NCBI GenBank assembly: GCA_922989275.2
Contig: OV277871.1
Coordinates: 26,050,693 to 26,114,692, forward strand
Length of the DNA: 64,000 nt
Source of the DNA: Gari tellinella
Lineage: Eukaryota; Mollusca; Bivalvia; Cardiida; Psammobiidae
Reading direction: 5' to 3'
Below the pieces are notes generated by a model that was not told the DNA's origin, searched no databases, and saw nothing but the letters and a program-made list of their open reading frames with translations. The translations under genes and the position numbers were made by a program. This document shows, one piece after another, positions 20,734-30,844 of this stretch (the stretch's first letter is position 1; each line of letters starts with the position of its first letter).

Positions 20734-21092
20734 TACAGTGCTCCCTCTCAACAACGACACCCAATGGGGGCACATACTGTGTGTGTTGTTTCGGAGGGAG
20801 TCGTAATAGGGAGGGAAATTAAGACTTGGCTTACTTTTGCAAACAGCTTGAATATAGATCAGACGCCGCGTCACGCAGCGTATGATCTGGATTCAATATG
20901 TTTGTTACTCGTCATTATATTAATTCTATTAAAATGTCCACTTATATTTAACTTTGAGAAAAAACCCAGGAGACTACACTTTTAAGCAGGCGATATGGCA
21001 GCAGTTAAAGGGGTTAGACATAATTTCCTGATCAGGGCACTATGGTAAGGGTAGTTGTTAAGAGGGAGTATTTTTAGGGAGGTAGCACTGTA
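20734..21092 (-). mobile_element. Family D MITE
   Basis: TA-CAGTGCTCCCTCTCAACAA and GGGAGGTAGCACTG-TA are the inverted ends. Core K (ATAGATCAGACGCCGCGTCA, then mirror) sits near 20850-20900. It is inverted relative to 23273-23634. Confidence 0.75.
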
Positions 21093-21386
21093 TCAATTTT
21101 GTTTTGATATTTGCTGATATTGTCGGAGAAACTCTGAGAATGCGTCATATTGATTTGGGGTCAACTAGAGGTTCATTGGTCTAAATGATATCTGATTTCC
21201 ATTATTTCATTTCTCCGGTGACATATAAAGCCATTCTTTCCTCTGCATTGTGTGTTAATTAATCAACAATTGTTTCATTGAATTAAACGTATCTTTTGAT
21301 CCTTAATTAAAAATCTTTGTCTCGAAATAGAACGCCGAAAATATATTCGTTTACCCTTTAAAAAACGTTTAAGCCGACAGTGTCTA

Positions 21387-21603
21387 TTAACCCCATCACT
21401 GCCTTACCCCGAGTGCAAGAGTAATTTGTAAACAGTTTGAATCCTGATCAGACGCCGCGTAACGCGGCGTCTGATCAGGATCAAAACTGTTTGCCACTCA
21501 TTTAATTATTTCTGATATCAAAATACCTAAAATTTAAATGTTAGAAACAAAAGAAGACGACAATTGTTTTTAATTGATGACGTCATTGCAGTGAAGGGGT
21601 TAA
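21387..21603 (-). mobile_element. Family E MITE, full length
   Basis: TTAACCCCATCACTGCCTTA and CATTGCAGTGAAGGGG-TTAA are the ends, with TTAA on both sides. The core (21428-21493) is a near-perfect K hairpin: AACAGTTTGAATCCTGATCA, GACGCCGCG, TAA loop, and mirror. It is a good reference copy. Confidence 0.85.
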
Positions 21604-21647
21604 AGGGGGCATTTGCGAGCAGTGTACATAGACCCTGACGAGACGAG

Positions 21648-21758
21648 ATTGAAATGAGCGTCAAACAGCATGGATCCTGATCAGACGCCGCGTAACGCAC
21701 GGTCCGAACTGTTCACAAATAACTGCTGCACTGAGGGTAAGGCAGTGGAAGGGTTTAT
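21648..21758 (+). repeat. E-family right half
   Basis: GCGTCAAACAGCATGGATCC-TGATCAGACGCCGCG, then GAGGGTAAGGCAGTGGAAGG. The right core arm is largely lost. Confidence 0.5.
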
Positions 21759-21879
21759 CTATTCAAAAGCAATGCTCTTCATAGAAAAGTAAATTCCCTC
21801 TTGCTTTCTATAAAATTATTTAAACATATTGCTATAAAGATCAAGTTCTGCCTGTAATGTATATTGCCGCATTCCGTAG

Positions 21880-21943
21880 ATCTAGGGAAATTAAGAAAAC
21901 AATCGAATATTTCGGAAAAACTCGAAGAAATGGCAGTCCTGAG
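21880..21943 (+). repeat. B2-family right-end fragment
   Basis: GAATATTTCGGAAAAACTCG-AAGAAATGGCAGTCCTG. Confidence 0.5.
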
Positions 21944-22139
21944 TAAAGCTAAGTTGAAAAGCAAGTCGACTTATTCAAACTTCTGTCAATACAATGATTT
22001 CGCACGTGTTTCTGTAGATATTGTCTGTGTTTATTTGTGATATTGTAGTTAGTTGCTTACGATAAATTGTTTTGTCTACTGATGAAGAGTAACATTGACG
22101 AAGGCCAACGTTTAGATTTCCGTAATTTAGCTGCAAAAA

Positions 22140-22215
22140 AATCAAGTCTAGTGTAAAACAGTTTGATCCTGGTCAATGGCCGCGTAACGCGGTGTCAGAT
22201 CAGAATCGATACGAA
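22140..22215. repeat. Core K, decayed
   Basis: TGTAAAACAGTTTGATCCTG-GTCAATGGCCGCG faces CGGTGTCAGATCAGAATCGA. Confidence 0.45.
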
Positions 22216-22329
22216 TTATGTCATTACACTCGGGATACGAGCTAAACTGCAAAGCCACCATATTATTTGGGAATAAACATCTTTAACAGTATTGTGAAAA
22301 CCCGTATACGTGCGATAAGTAGTGCATAT

Positions 22330-22525
22330 TTGAGATTATACGAATTTATTGAGTGGGCAATATTATTTTTGGATCACCCGTCATATTTTATTGTATCATA
22401 TTTGTCTTGATAGATATTGCCTGTCTATATGGGATTTGAATTTATGGAGTGGGTGATATAATTATTGGATTACGCGTCAAGTTTTATTGTACCATATTTG
22501 TGTTGATAAATATTGCCGTCAACCA
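22330..22525 (+). repeat. Direct repeat, diverged copies
   Basis: GAATTTATTGAGTGGGCAAT and GAATTTATGGAGTGGGTGAT are two successive units, each followed by ATTGTA-CATATTTGT. They are relatives of 18841-19060. Confidence 0.6.
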
Positions 22526-22720
22526 GATACACTCATTTCTTACTTGTACATCTTTTATTTTTTTTAGATTGAAACGAAAATGAACAAGGATAATAATAGA
22601 ATCAGACAGTTCTGTGTTAAGAAATCCAACTTGCTGGAAATCGGTGCTTCTATTATTACTGACAAACACTGCATGATTGCCGTACAAAAGGTTACATGAT
22701 TTTGTCTAGACTAAGGTTAT

Positions 22721-22971
22721 TACAGTAGAGAAACCGTTATTCTTTCCCGTTTAAACGCAAACGAAACGCAAACGCAAAATATAAAAATGTAGAAAATGAC
22801 AGCTTTTTGACAATTCTGACTTTTCATTTTTATCTGAGTGGCAAACAGTTTGGAGCATAATCAGACGCCGGGTAACCCGGCGTCTGATCTTGCTCCAAAC
22901 CGTTTGCAATGGAAATAATAGTTTTAGCGTAAACTCGTTTTGTGCGAAAGAATACTGTTTTCTCCACTGTA
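22721..22971. mobile_element. Family A palindromic MITE
   Basis: TA-CAGTAGAGAAACCGTTATT and GTTTTCTCCACTG-TA are the ends. The core K loop is GCCGGGTAACCCGGC. Arms are complete. Confidence 0.85.
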
Positions 22972-23029
22972 ATCCACCCATTCAAATAGCGTATAACGAT
23001 GCTTTTGGAAAACAGTGGGTACTGGTGAC

Positions 23030-23225
23030 AGTGGTGGGGATGCTATTCTTTCCAAATAAACGCAGTTATGGTAATTTCCATTGTAAACAGTTTGGAGCAA
23101 GATCAGGCTCCATTTCCTCTTGAATAATAAAATCGTTAAAATTTTCCAAACATTGTCTTTTTCTACATTTTCTTCGTTTGCGTTTATTTTCGATGAAATG
23201 GGAGAGAACAACATCTTCCCAACTG
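23030..23225. repeat. Family A relative, decayed
   Basis: TATTCTTTCCAAATAAACGC-AGTTATGG, GTTTGGAGCAAGATCAGGCT and CGTTTGCGTTTATTTTCGAT-GAAATGGGAGAGAA recall A arms without clear ends. It sits directly downstream of 22721-22971. Confidence 0.45.
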
Positions 23226-23272
23226 CACTTGCTTTAATATTGGCAGAAAAACACTATTTGCAATTAGGTTTA

Positions 23273-23634
23273 AACAGTGTTCCCTCCGTACAACGTCCCT
23301 CTGAACAACGATTCCCTCCTCACAACAACGCATGTCGCTCTTCCAACAAACAAGACAATTATGGCCAACCTATTTACGGCTGCAATTTCGTCTGCTTAAA
23401 AATGTCGTCTGCATTTTTTCTAAAAGTTACGTAATTGACATTTCAACAGAATAAAACTTAATGACGTGTGCCAAACAGTTTTAATCCAGATCAGACGCCG
23501 CGTGACGCGGCGTCTGATCTGGATTCAAGCTGCTTGCAAATGTAAACCAATTTCCCTCTTTAAAACGACTCCCTCCGAACAACGCATCCAATTATTGTCT
23601 CCAATTTATTTTCGTTGTAGAGAGGGGCACTGTA
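23273..23634 (+). mobile_element. Family D MITE, uninterrupted
   Basis: The ends CAGTGTTCCCTCCGTACAAC and GTTGTAGAGAGGGGCACTG-TA are inverted. Core K at 23470-23538 reads CCAGATCAGACGCCGCGTGA plus mirror. At 23358-23390 it has GGCCAACCTATTTACGGCTG, the empty form of the site filled at 28446-28698. Confidence 0.8.
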
Positions 23635-23739
23635 TTCGTTACCATCTTCAGGACATTGTTTTTTTCAACAATTTGCTTGCATTACTTGTGTTATATTCTT
23701 TGTCTGCTATTGACGCCAAAAGGCGCTTTGCAAATAATT

Positions 23740-23905
23740 TGAAGACAGGTCAGACGTCGTGTAATGTCGCGTCAAAAATTAATCAGAATCAAACTTTTTG
23801 ATGTAGGTATCGATGCGTCATCAGTCAAAAGTGTCATTATCTGAATCTAAACAATATTGCAGACGACACTACCAACGCAGACAATATTTTTTGCGGTGAG
23901 AGGGT
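23740..23905. repeat. H/E-like fragments
   Basis: Decayed core (GAAGACAGGTCAGACGTCGT) and GCAGACAATATTTTTTGCGG-TGAGAGGG at the right. Confidence 0.4.
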
Positions 23906-24240
23906 TGAAGCACCATACTCGTGTATACTTTTTTGACGAAAAAACTTCAGTTAGGTAATAATGAAATTATTTATATATTGTTCTAAAATTGATATGTTTG
24001 GTCTTGAGTTTAAATGCTATTAAATCGGAAAGAAATAAAACAAAGCAAAGCAATAAGATGTTATCATTGAGCGTGTTCAAAGAATTTTGATATATAATAA
24101 ATACTCTTGATAGCCCAGAGGTATAAGCAAGACATAAATCCGCCCCTATATCAGCGCCACATTTCTCAGCAGTTAAAATAAGTCTTCCAATGGCGATCTT
24201 GATTTGAACAACCAACCTCTATTCGAAGTACGAATTTTCA
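23906..24240. other. No recognised feature
   Basis: AT-rich; the 82-codon minus frame has no domain. Confidence 0.4.
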
Positions 24241-24242
24241 GT

Positions 24243-24470
24243 ATTAACCCTTTCACTCCCTATGACGTCATAAAGCACATTTGCAAAAAGTTTTGATCCT
24301 GATCAGACGCCGCGTCATGCGGCGTCTGATCAGAATAAATCTGTTTACCACTTGTTTTAAAATTACGTCAAATATACAACCTTAAATTTAACTTTGAAAC
24401 AATATTGAAGCAGACGACATTACGACTGTGAAGGGGTAAAAACCTCATAATAAATTTGATCATGTATGGG
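24243..24470 (-). mobile_element. H-family MITE with intact core K
   Basis: TTAACCCTTTCACTCCCTAT-GACGTCATAAAGC, core TTTTGATCCTGATCAGACGC-CGCG with ATGC-containing loop and mirror, then GACGACATTACGACTGTGAA-GGGGTAAAA. Confidence 0.7.
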
Positions 24471-24514
24471 TTAAGTCAACGCTCGTACCCTAGAGAATAA
24501 CTTCTGTCGGTGCA

Positions 24515-24750
24515 TACAGTGGACTCCCAATAAACGCGTTTACGCTAAAACTATTATTTGCAGTGCAAACAGTTTGGAGCCAGATCAGACGCCGGGTAAC
24601 CCGGCGTCTGATCAGGCTCCAAACTGTTTGCCACCATGATAAACATGAAATATCAGAATTGTCCAAAAGTTGTTCTTTTCTACGTTTTAGCGCTTTGCGT
24701 TTGCGTACGTTTGCGTTTAAACGGGAAAGAATAACAGATTCTCCACTGTA
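24515..24750. mobile_element. Family A palindromic MITE
   Basis: TA-CAGTGGACTCCCAATAAAC and CAGATTCTCCACTG-TA are the ends. The left arm lacks about 12 bp of the usual terminus. Core: CCAGATCAGACGCCGGGTAA and mirror. Confidence 0.85.
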
Positions 24751-24799
24751 TTATAGTGCTACATGTAACACACGAACATTGAAAATTAACCCATTTACA

Positions 24800-25075
24800 T
24801 GTATACCTAGTGAATTATTGCCTGCTTCTATATTCCAGAATTCCTGTGTCTATTTTTGAAGACAGATGACCACCTACGGCAGGTTGAAAGTAAAGAAGAA
24901 CGCGTCTTAAGGCGCATTCTGCTTTACTCTCAGCCTGTTTTAAGCTACCATGTGCTAGAATATAGAACATCTTTCTTATTAAATATAATATGGCTGTATA
25001 TATCGGAACTATTTTCTTCAGTTGAGGAATGCCATAAAGGCGTAAAAAGGCGTATTTATTGGGAACTCTGGTCTT
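24800..25075 (+). mobile_element. Degraded B1-family MITE
   Basis: TTATTGCCTGCTTCTATATT, TTGAAGACAGATGACCACCT, core L, TGCTAGAATATAGAACATC and GCCATAAAGGCGTAAAAAGG. Confidence 0.55.
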
Positions 25076-25164
25076 ATTTTCATTTAATTTTTATATAATT
25101 CCTGTAAGCGAACAATGCAGACTCGGACCGAGCTCGCAGTCAGTGGCGTCTGGTTGGAATCTAC

Positions 25165-25918
25165 ACGTATAGGTTAGACCATGGTTGCGAGCAAATAAAC
25201 GACATAGTTCGAGGGGGCGTAGCCCCCGAGAACTATGTCGTTTATTCGCGCGCAACCATGGTCTAACCTATTTAGCACTGGCTTGGGCTCGAGGAAAACA
25301 AAAAGACCCTTCGTTTCTGCTTTTTGCTGTAGAAGAAAAAGTCATTTTATTTGTAATATTTTACTTAAATTGAAAAGTTATTTCAATGTGTAGTTTGAGA
25401 TATTAAGCATGCTTTAACACCAAGATAAATAACGCTTATTGGAGCTCTATATGTAGCACAGTTCATTATTAATTGCCTTTAAAGTTTAGGTCTCACTGTA
25501 CATAATATGACGTAATCAAGCGAGTGCAGTTCCCCTCCGATCTCAGCTGTTTAGTAAAGACAATCTAGACATGCATATCCCGGTTTATACATCTACAGCT
25601 GAAACAATGCATATATCTAGGTCCAAAGGGATGGGGTAGATCTAGATCTATTATTGATACTGTGGATTTACCGTATTGCTTTCGTTTGATTCCTTAATCT
25701 GGTGTTTATTCCGATTATTTATCGTTAAGCCTATAGTGCAGGCAAAAGGTTTTCGCGGTGGCCCGCTCGGAGGATTGCTATGGTTGTGACGTCAAATTGC
25801 CTTGATATGACGGAAGCATGGAATAAGTGAACAGTGTGTTAGTTATTTCATGGTTTTGTCAAATAAACGATATATTCACAGGTTTTTTAGGCATCTGATT
25901 GGCCGAGAGCTCCAATCC
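25165..25918 (+). repeat. Direct repeat unit 1 (~754 bp)
   Basis: It opens with the hairpin at 25170-25270 and shares CTGGCTTGGGCTCGAGGAAA, TGCTTTAACAC, GTCTCACTGTACATAATA and AAATAAACGATATATTCACA with unit 2. It includes about 250 bp (AGACATGCATATCCCGG region) that unit 2 lacks. Confidence 0.75.
25170..25270. repeat. Near-perfect 101-bp hairpin, copy 1
   Basis: TAGGTTAGACCATGGTTGCG, AATAAACGACATAGTTCGAG, GGGGCGTAGCCCCC and a full mirror ending GGTCTAACCTA. Arms are about 45 bp. The 61-62 codon frames here are palindrome artefacts. Confidence 0.85.
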
Positions 25919-26455
25919 ATGTATAGGTTAGACCATGGTTGCAAGCGAATAAACGATATAGTTCGAGGGGGCGTAGCCCCCGAGAACTATGTCGTTTATT
26001 CGCGCGCAACCATGGTCTAACCTATTTAGAACTGGCTTGGGCTCGAGGAAAACAAGAAAACCATTCGTTTCTGATTTCTGTTTTAGACGAAAAAGTCATT
26101 TTGTTTGTAATATTTTACTAAAATTGAAAGGTTATTTCAAATGATAAGTTTGAGACATTAAGCATGCTTTAACACTAACATAAATAACGCTTATTGAAGC
26201 TCTATATGTAAGCACAATTCATTAGTAATTGTCTTTAACGTCTAGGTCTCACTGTACATAATAAAACCTCATGAAGCGTGTGCAGTTCACCTCTGACCTC
26301 AGCTGATTTTAGAATTGTGACGTCAAATTGCCTTGAGATGACGGAAGCGAGGACTAAGTGAACAGTTTGTTAGTTATTCCATAGTTTGTTGAAATAAACG
26401 ATATATTCACAGGTTTTTGAGGCATCTGATTGGTCGAGAGCTCCAAACCATGTGC
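25919..26455 (+). repeat. Direct repeat unit 2 (~535 bp)
   Basis: It repeats unit 1 with an internal deletion and ends at GGCATCTGATTGGTCGAGAG-CTCCAAACCATG, the same ending as unit 1. Confidence 0.75.
25924..26024. repeat. Near-perfect 101-bp hairpin, copy 2
   Basis: Same hairpin as 25170-25270, 754 bp downstream, with a few left-arm changes (GCAAGCGAATAAACGATATA). Confidence 0.85.
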
Positions 26456-27430
26456 TAAGTGCTAATAGTTGCTTATTTGCTATTTATTCATTGAATGATT
26501 CATACTTCATCACATTGTATACCTGAATATCAAGACAATTAGCCTTTGAAACAATAACTCGAAATTTATATGATTTCAACTGAAATGGACTATTTAACAA
26601 TAAAAAAACCAATTTGTATAATTCGTTTAAAAAGATCGATCAATTGACTTTGGTATACATGTAACACAACATGACTAATATAATTATTATGAAGTGGGGG
26701 AAGACATGATTCTTCCGATGCAATCAAATGTGGAAAATAACAGCATTTTGAGCATAATAACTATTCATTTAAATCTGATCTTGCTAAAACCTGTTTGCAA
26801 TTTAAATAATTGCTTTTTTTTTTTCTTTTTTTTTTAAAAATAGTATGTTTGTAAACATTAATTTCTTGAAAATTTGACTATGTTGTCAAATAACCTGTTA
26901 GGTCAATTCTTAACGTTATAGTAACAGAACCTTGATGATTCTCAACGTTAAAAAAGGCCATGGGTTGATTTTTATTGGCAGTGAAAAAGTGAAACGGTAA
27001 AGCATAATGTATAATTTATGCTTTTTGGTGTATTACTAGGAAATAGCAGTGGATTATAACTTGATAATTTCACTGTTTCAAGCAGTTGGATTATCGCCGC
27101 GCGTGCTTCTTTTATGAATTTTCTCCGTAGGGCTCCCCAAGAATCGTAGTCAATAGTATCCTATCGTTTCATTTCGGCAGTCCGATTTATCGCGAACCAC
27201 TCAACGGATGAGCACAAATCCAGGATCGGAAGTAACGACGTAATTCCGATGACTATAAATCAATAAAGCAGTAACGTCATTGTACGACAAATGTCAAGAA
27301 CATATGTTCGATATAAAACTTTGGGCTCAACACGGGGTAAATAATGTACTTTCGCTTTCAATTTGCGAACAACTTTGTTAAAAACTGGCTTAAAAGCATA
27401 AATAAACAAAATACATGAAAATGTTTTTCA
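26456..27430. other. No recognised feature
   Basis: AT-rich sequence with T-runs near 26814-26834. No gene, RNA or element end seen. Confidence 0.45.
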
Positions 27431-27432
27431 GT

Positions 27433-27540
27433 ATAATATCGAATTTAATCCATTTCGTGAACATGAGACTGTTATATTTTCACTCGTGGCTTCGCCACTC
27501 GTAAAAATATAACGTCTGATGTTCACTCAATGGATTAAAT
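27433..27540. repeat. Foldback palindrome
   Basis: ATTTAATCCATTTCGTGAAC, GTTATATTTTCACTCGTGGC, centre near 27488, and a mirror ending TGGATTAAAT. Arms of about 50 bp with a few mismatches. Confidence 0.75.
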
Positions 27541-27560
27541 TTCTATCTTTTACTGAACCG

Positions 27561-27597
27561 CCCCCCCCCCCCCCCCACCCCCCCCCCCCCCCCCCCC
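27561..27597 (+). repeat. Poly(C) tract
   Basis: 36 C residues with a single A at 27577, in an AT-rich setting 20 bp right of a foldback palindrome. Confidence 0.9.
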
Positions 27598-27824
27598 AAG
27601 TTATCCTCCATTTCTCCTCTGTAGTTGCTTTGATATTGTTCGATAAACGGTGAATATTGAATCATATTTGTTTTGCTTCATCCAGAGGCTCATATGATAT
27701 CTGTTTGATATCTGTATGATATCTGATTGTTTCCAATTGTAGTCATACTTTTCTTTCTCTTTTGACATATAAAGATCCATTTGCTTATGCATTGTGTTTT
27801 ATGCAATAAATACAACAAAGCCCC

Positions 27825-27992
27825 CGTAAGTGTTCCCTTTTTAATCGCAAGCGAAATACAAACGCATGGAATAAAATGTAGAATATAACAACTTTTAAAT
27901 TTTTTTACGATTTATTTTGATCTGATGGACAGAGTCTAATCTGGCACTAAACTGTTTTTTTTGGTAAACTTTAACGTCTTCTCCACTGTAGT
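27825..27992. repeat. Family A relative, decayed
   Basis: TGTTCCCTTTTTAATCGCAA-GCGAAATACAAACGC and a right end TTCTCCACTGTA remain; the core is lost. Confidence 0.5.
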
Positions 27993-28121
27993 CAGGCATA
28001 TCGAATCACTTGTGTAGATAAACATATCATTTGATCTTGGTTTTGTTAAATTTATAGCTTTTGTCAGGAAATACATATAAAATTCAATGGAAATAACTGA
28101 ATTATTTGTAAAATGAGGTTT

Positions 28122-28242
28122 TTTAACCCTTTCACTGCCAGTGGCATCAAAAGGCGACTTTGCAAACAGTTTGGATATTGATAAGACGCCGCGTAACCCG
28201 TAGTCAGATCAGTTTTCAAACTGTTTGCCACTCAGATGTTCA
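28122..28242 (+). repeat. H/E-family left part with core K
   Basis: TTAACCCTTTCACTGCCAGT, GCAAACAGTTTGGATATTGA-TAAGACGCCGCG and TCAGATCAGTTTTCAAACTG-TTTGCC. Confidence 0.55.
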
Positions 28243-28346
28243 AATAATCAGCTATTTTCTACACTTTACTGCATTGCGTTCGTATTTAAACGCTTTATCC
28301 AGATTTCATTTTCAATATTTCATACATGTACGCTGGTTCAATGTGA

Positions 28347-28932
28347 TACAGTGTTCCCTCCCTACAACGGCCCTCGCAACAACGCCCCCCCCCCTTACAA
28401 CAACGCTTGCTGCTCTTCTCCCAAACAATACAATTATGTCCAACCTACAGTGAAAAAAAACCGTTATTCTATCCCGTTTAAACGCAAACGAAACGCAAAC
28501 GCAAAACATTAAAATGTAGGACAGGGCAACTTTTTGACAATTCTGACTTTTCGTTTTTATCCGAGTGGCAAATAGTTTGGATCCTGATCAGACACCGGGT
28601 TACCCGGCGTCTGATCAGGTTCCAAACTGTTTGCACTGGAATTAATAGTTTTAGCGTAAACGCGTTTATTGGGAAAGAATAACGTTTTCTCCACTGTATT
28701 CACGGCTGCAAGGGCGTCTGCATAAAATTGTCGTCTGCTGTTTTTCTCAAAGTTACATAATTGACATATTGACAGAAAAAAACCTTTATGACGAGAGCCA
28801 AACAGCTTGAATCCAGATCAAACGCCGCGTCTGCAAACGTATGCCAAAATCCCTCCCTATAACGACTTTCTCCGAACAACGCAAACAGTCTTTGTGCCAC
28901 CCTGGATATCGTTGTAGAGAGGGAGCACTGTA
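28347..28932 (+). mobile_element. Family D MITE containing a family A insertion
   Basis: CAGTGTTCCCTCCCTACAAC begins it and GTTGTAGAGAGGGAGCACTG-TA ends it. Without the nested copy at 28446-28698 it is about 333 bp and aligns with 23273-23634. Confidence 0.8.
28446..28698. mobile_element. Family A MITE nested in D
   Basis: TA-CAGTGAAAAAAAACCGTTAT and GTTTTCTCCACTG-TA are the ends. The host reads TATGTCCAACC before it and TTCACGGCTGC after it, continuous in the D copy at 23273. That proves insertion at TA. Confidence 0.9.
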
Positions 28933-28959
28933 ACACCAAAATAGTAATTCTAAAACCGA

Positions 28960-29113
28960 GTCATAGTCTACCAACATTTTGACCGTTTTTGACCCCTCAT
29001 GACATGTCGTGTAGACGGGTAACATCCACCTGATTTGTGTTCAGTGAACATATCTTAGAAATTCTAGGGGGGAAGCTCAAATTAAGGTCAGAAATGAGGT
29101 CAAAGGTCAACGA
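28960..29113 (+). repeat. Left long terminal inverted repeat
   Basis: GACATGTCGTGTAGACGGGT, AACATCCACCTGATTTGTGT and TTAAGGTCAGAAATGAGGTC-AAAGGTCA match the reverse complement of 33858-34035. Confidence 0.75.
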
Positions 29114-29164
29114 GTGCAGACTTTATTTACATTTCAAGTATATCAAATAAACTATTATTGGTTA

Positions 29165-30000
29165 CAATTTGTTCACAAATGTCTGTAATTGCTAAATAAT
29201 ATCAAAAAAGTGAAATATTACAGCCAATGTCCTTTTCCAGGGGCAATAACTCTGATTTTTCTCTTTCTTTTTTATAATTTTATAGTTATTTTTTCGTTAT
29301 TTTTGTCTGTATTCTTATAACCTCAAATTATTTTTATGCTTCTTTACATATTTGACATGAAGCAAAAATGCCATATTCAAATGTAAGTCAATATTACAGC
29401 CGATGCCCCTTTCCAGGGGCAATAACTCTGATTTTTCTTATTCTCTAATATTTTTTATGGGAATTTGTTTTCGTTATTTTTTGACTGTTTTCTTATAACA
29501 TCAAACTTTTTTATGTTTATTTACACCTTTGGCATAAAGCAACGATTCAATATGCAAATAAAAGTAAATATTACAGTCAATACTCTATTCCAGGGGCAAT
29601 AATTCTGTTTTTTCTGTTCCATATTTATTTTTTAATGGGAATTTGTTTTCGTTATTTTTTGACTGTTTTCTTGTAACATCTAATGTTTTTCGTATTTGTT
29701 TACACTTTGACATAAAGGAGAAGTTCAATATGCAAATAAAAAATATTACTGTCAGTGCTCTTTTCCAGGGGCAATAACTCTGGTTTTTCTATTCATATTT
29801 TATATCTAATTAGAATAATATTTTTTTGAACTATTTTGGGGTTAAATTAGTACACTTTTAATGAAAACAACAGTTTAATAATCAAATAAAATGTAATCGT
29901 ACAGTCAATCTCCTTTCTAGGGGCAATAACTCTGGTTTTTCTCTTTCTTTTTTATGATTTTTTTGTTTGTTTGTTATTTATTGTCTGTTTTACTACTTTT
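29165..30000 (+). repeat. Tandem array, ~165-175-bp units
   Basis: CCAGGGGCAATAACTCTG-TTTTTCT recurs near 29237, 29412, 29590, 29765 and 29920, each followed by T-rich sequence and a GAAGC- or AAAGC-type stretch. GGGCAATAACTCTG is familiar to me from bivalve repeats. Confidence 0.75.
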
Positions 30001-30844
30001 ATGTACATGTATATCTACACCATTGGCACGAAGCAGCAGTTCAGTATGGAAATTCATTACTGAAATATGCGTTTTATGGTAAAAATACAGACAATCCCGT
30101 TATAAATAACCAAAATATTGGATTGTGTGCGATGCCAAATGAGTTTCTCTTAAATTCACTTTTGGGAAATTATCATTATATTAAGTTTTACTTCTTAGGA
30201 ACACTGCATTGGCATGAACATACAGGATGAATGACTATGTTAGGTTCGAATTGCTATAAAATGTAATCATTGGTTTTGTGACAAATCCAAGGGTTATCAC
30301 TATTTACTTGGCTAAAACATGGTGTACGTATTTACAATTTTATGACGGGAAATTGTGCTTTGTCGTCTGTAAACGTGTAATTTTAACACAATCAAATGAA
30401 TTAGATGTAAATATTCAGTATACTTATTCACATACTTTAACGTACGGTTTTACAAATGAACGTTTACAATAGCAATATTCTTTTAAAGATATTTGAACGA
30501 AGAAGAACAATCACAAACCATTCACTCGTGGTATCCTTTGACCAAGCTTGCGAAGAACTAACAAACTTTCATCGCCAATTCGATGTACTTAGACATGCAT
30601 AATGCTTTGTTATGAAACAATCAGATCACCGATCTACATGCATTCAGTTTACAATGACGCGTCTAGCAAAAGTATGCGGGGATTACAGTTTGTTGCCTCA
30701 CAACCATATTAATACATGCATACTTGTTATAGCAAGCACATCTTGCCGAGCTGCACTTTGTCTTGCAATTGCAAGACGCGAGTTGCATGTATGCCATTGG
30801 GATAGATGGGTTTTCTTTTATCCAATCGGGAGTAATACATAGTT

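Noticed and set aside
25185..26121. Two related 60-62 codon frames (MRANKRHSSRGRSPREL type) as a duplicated small gene
   Set aside because: The similarity comes from the duplicated hairpin and its direct-repeat unit. The frames lie across the palindrome.
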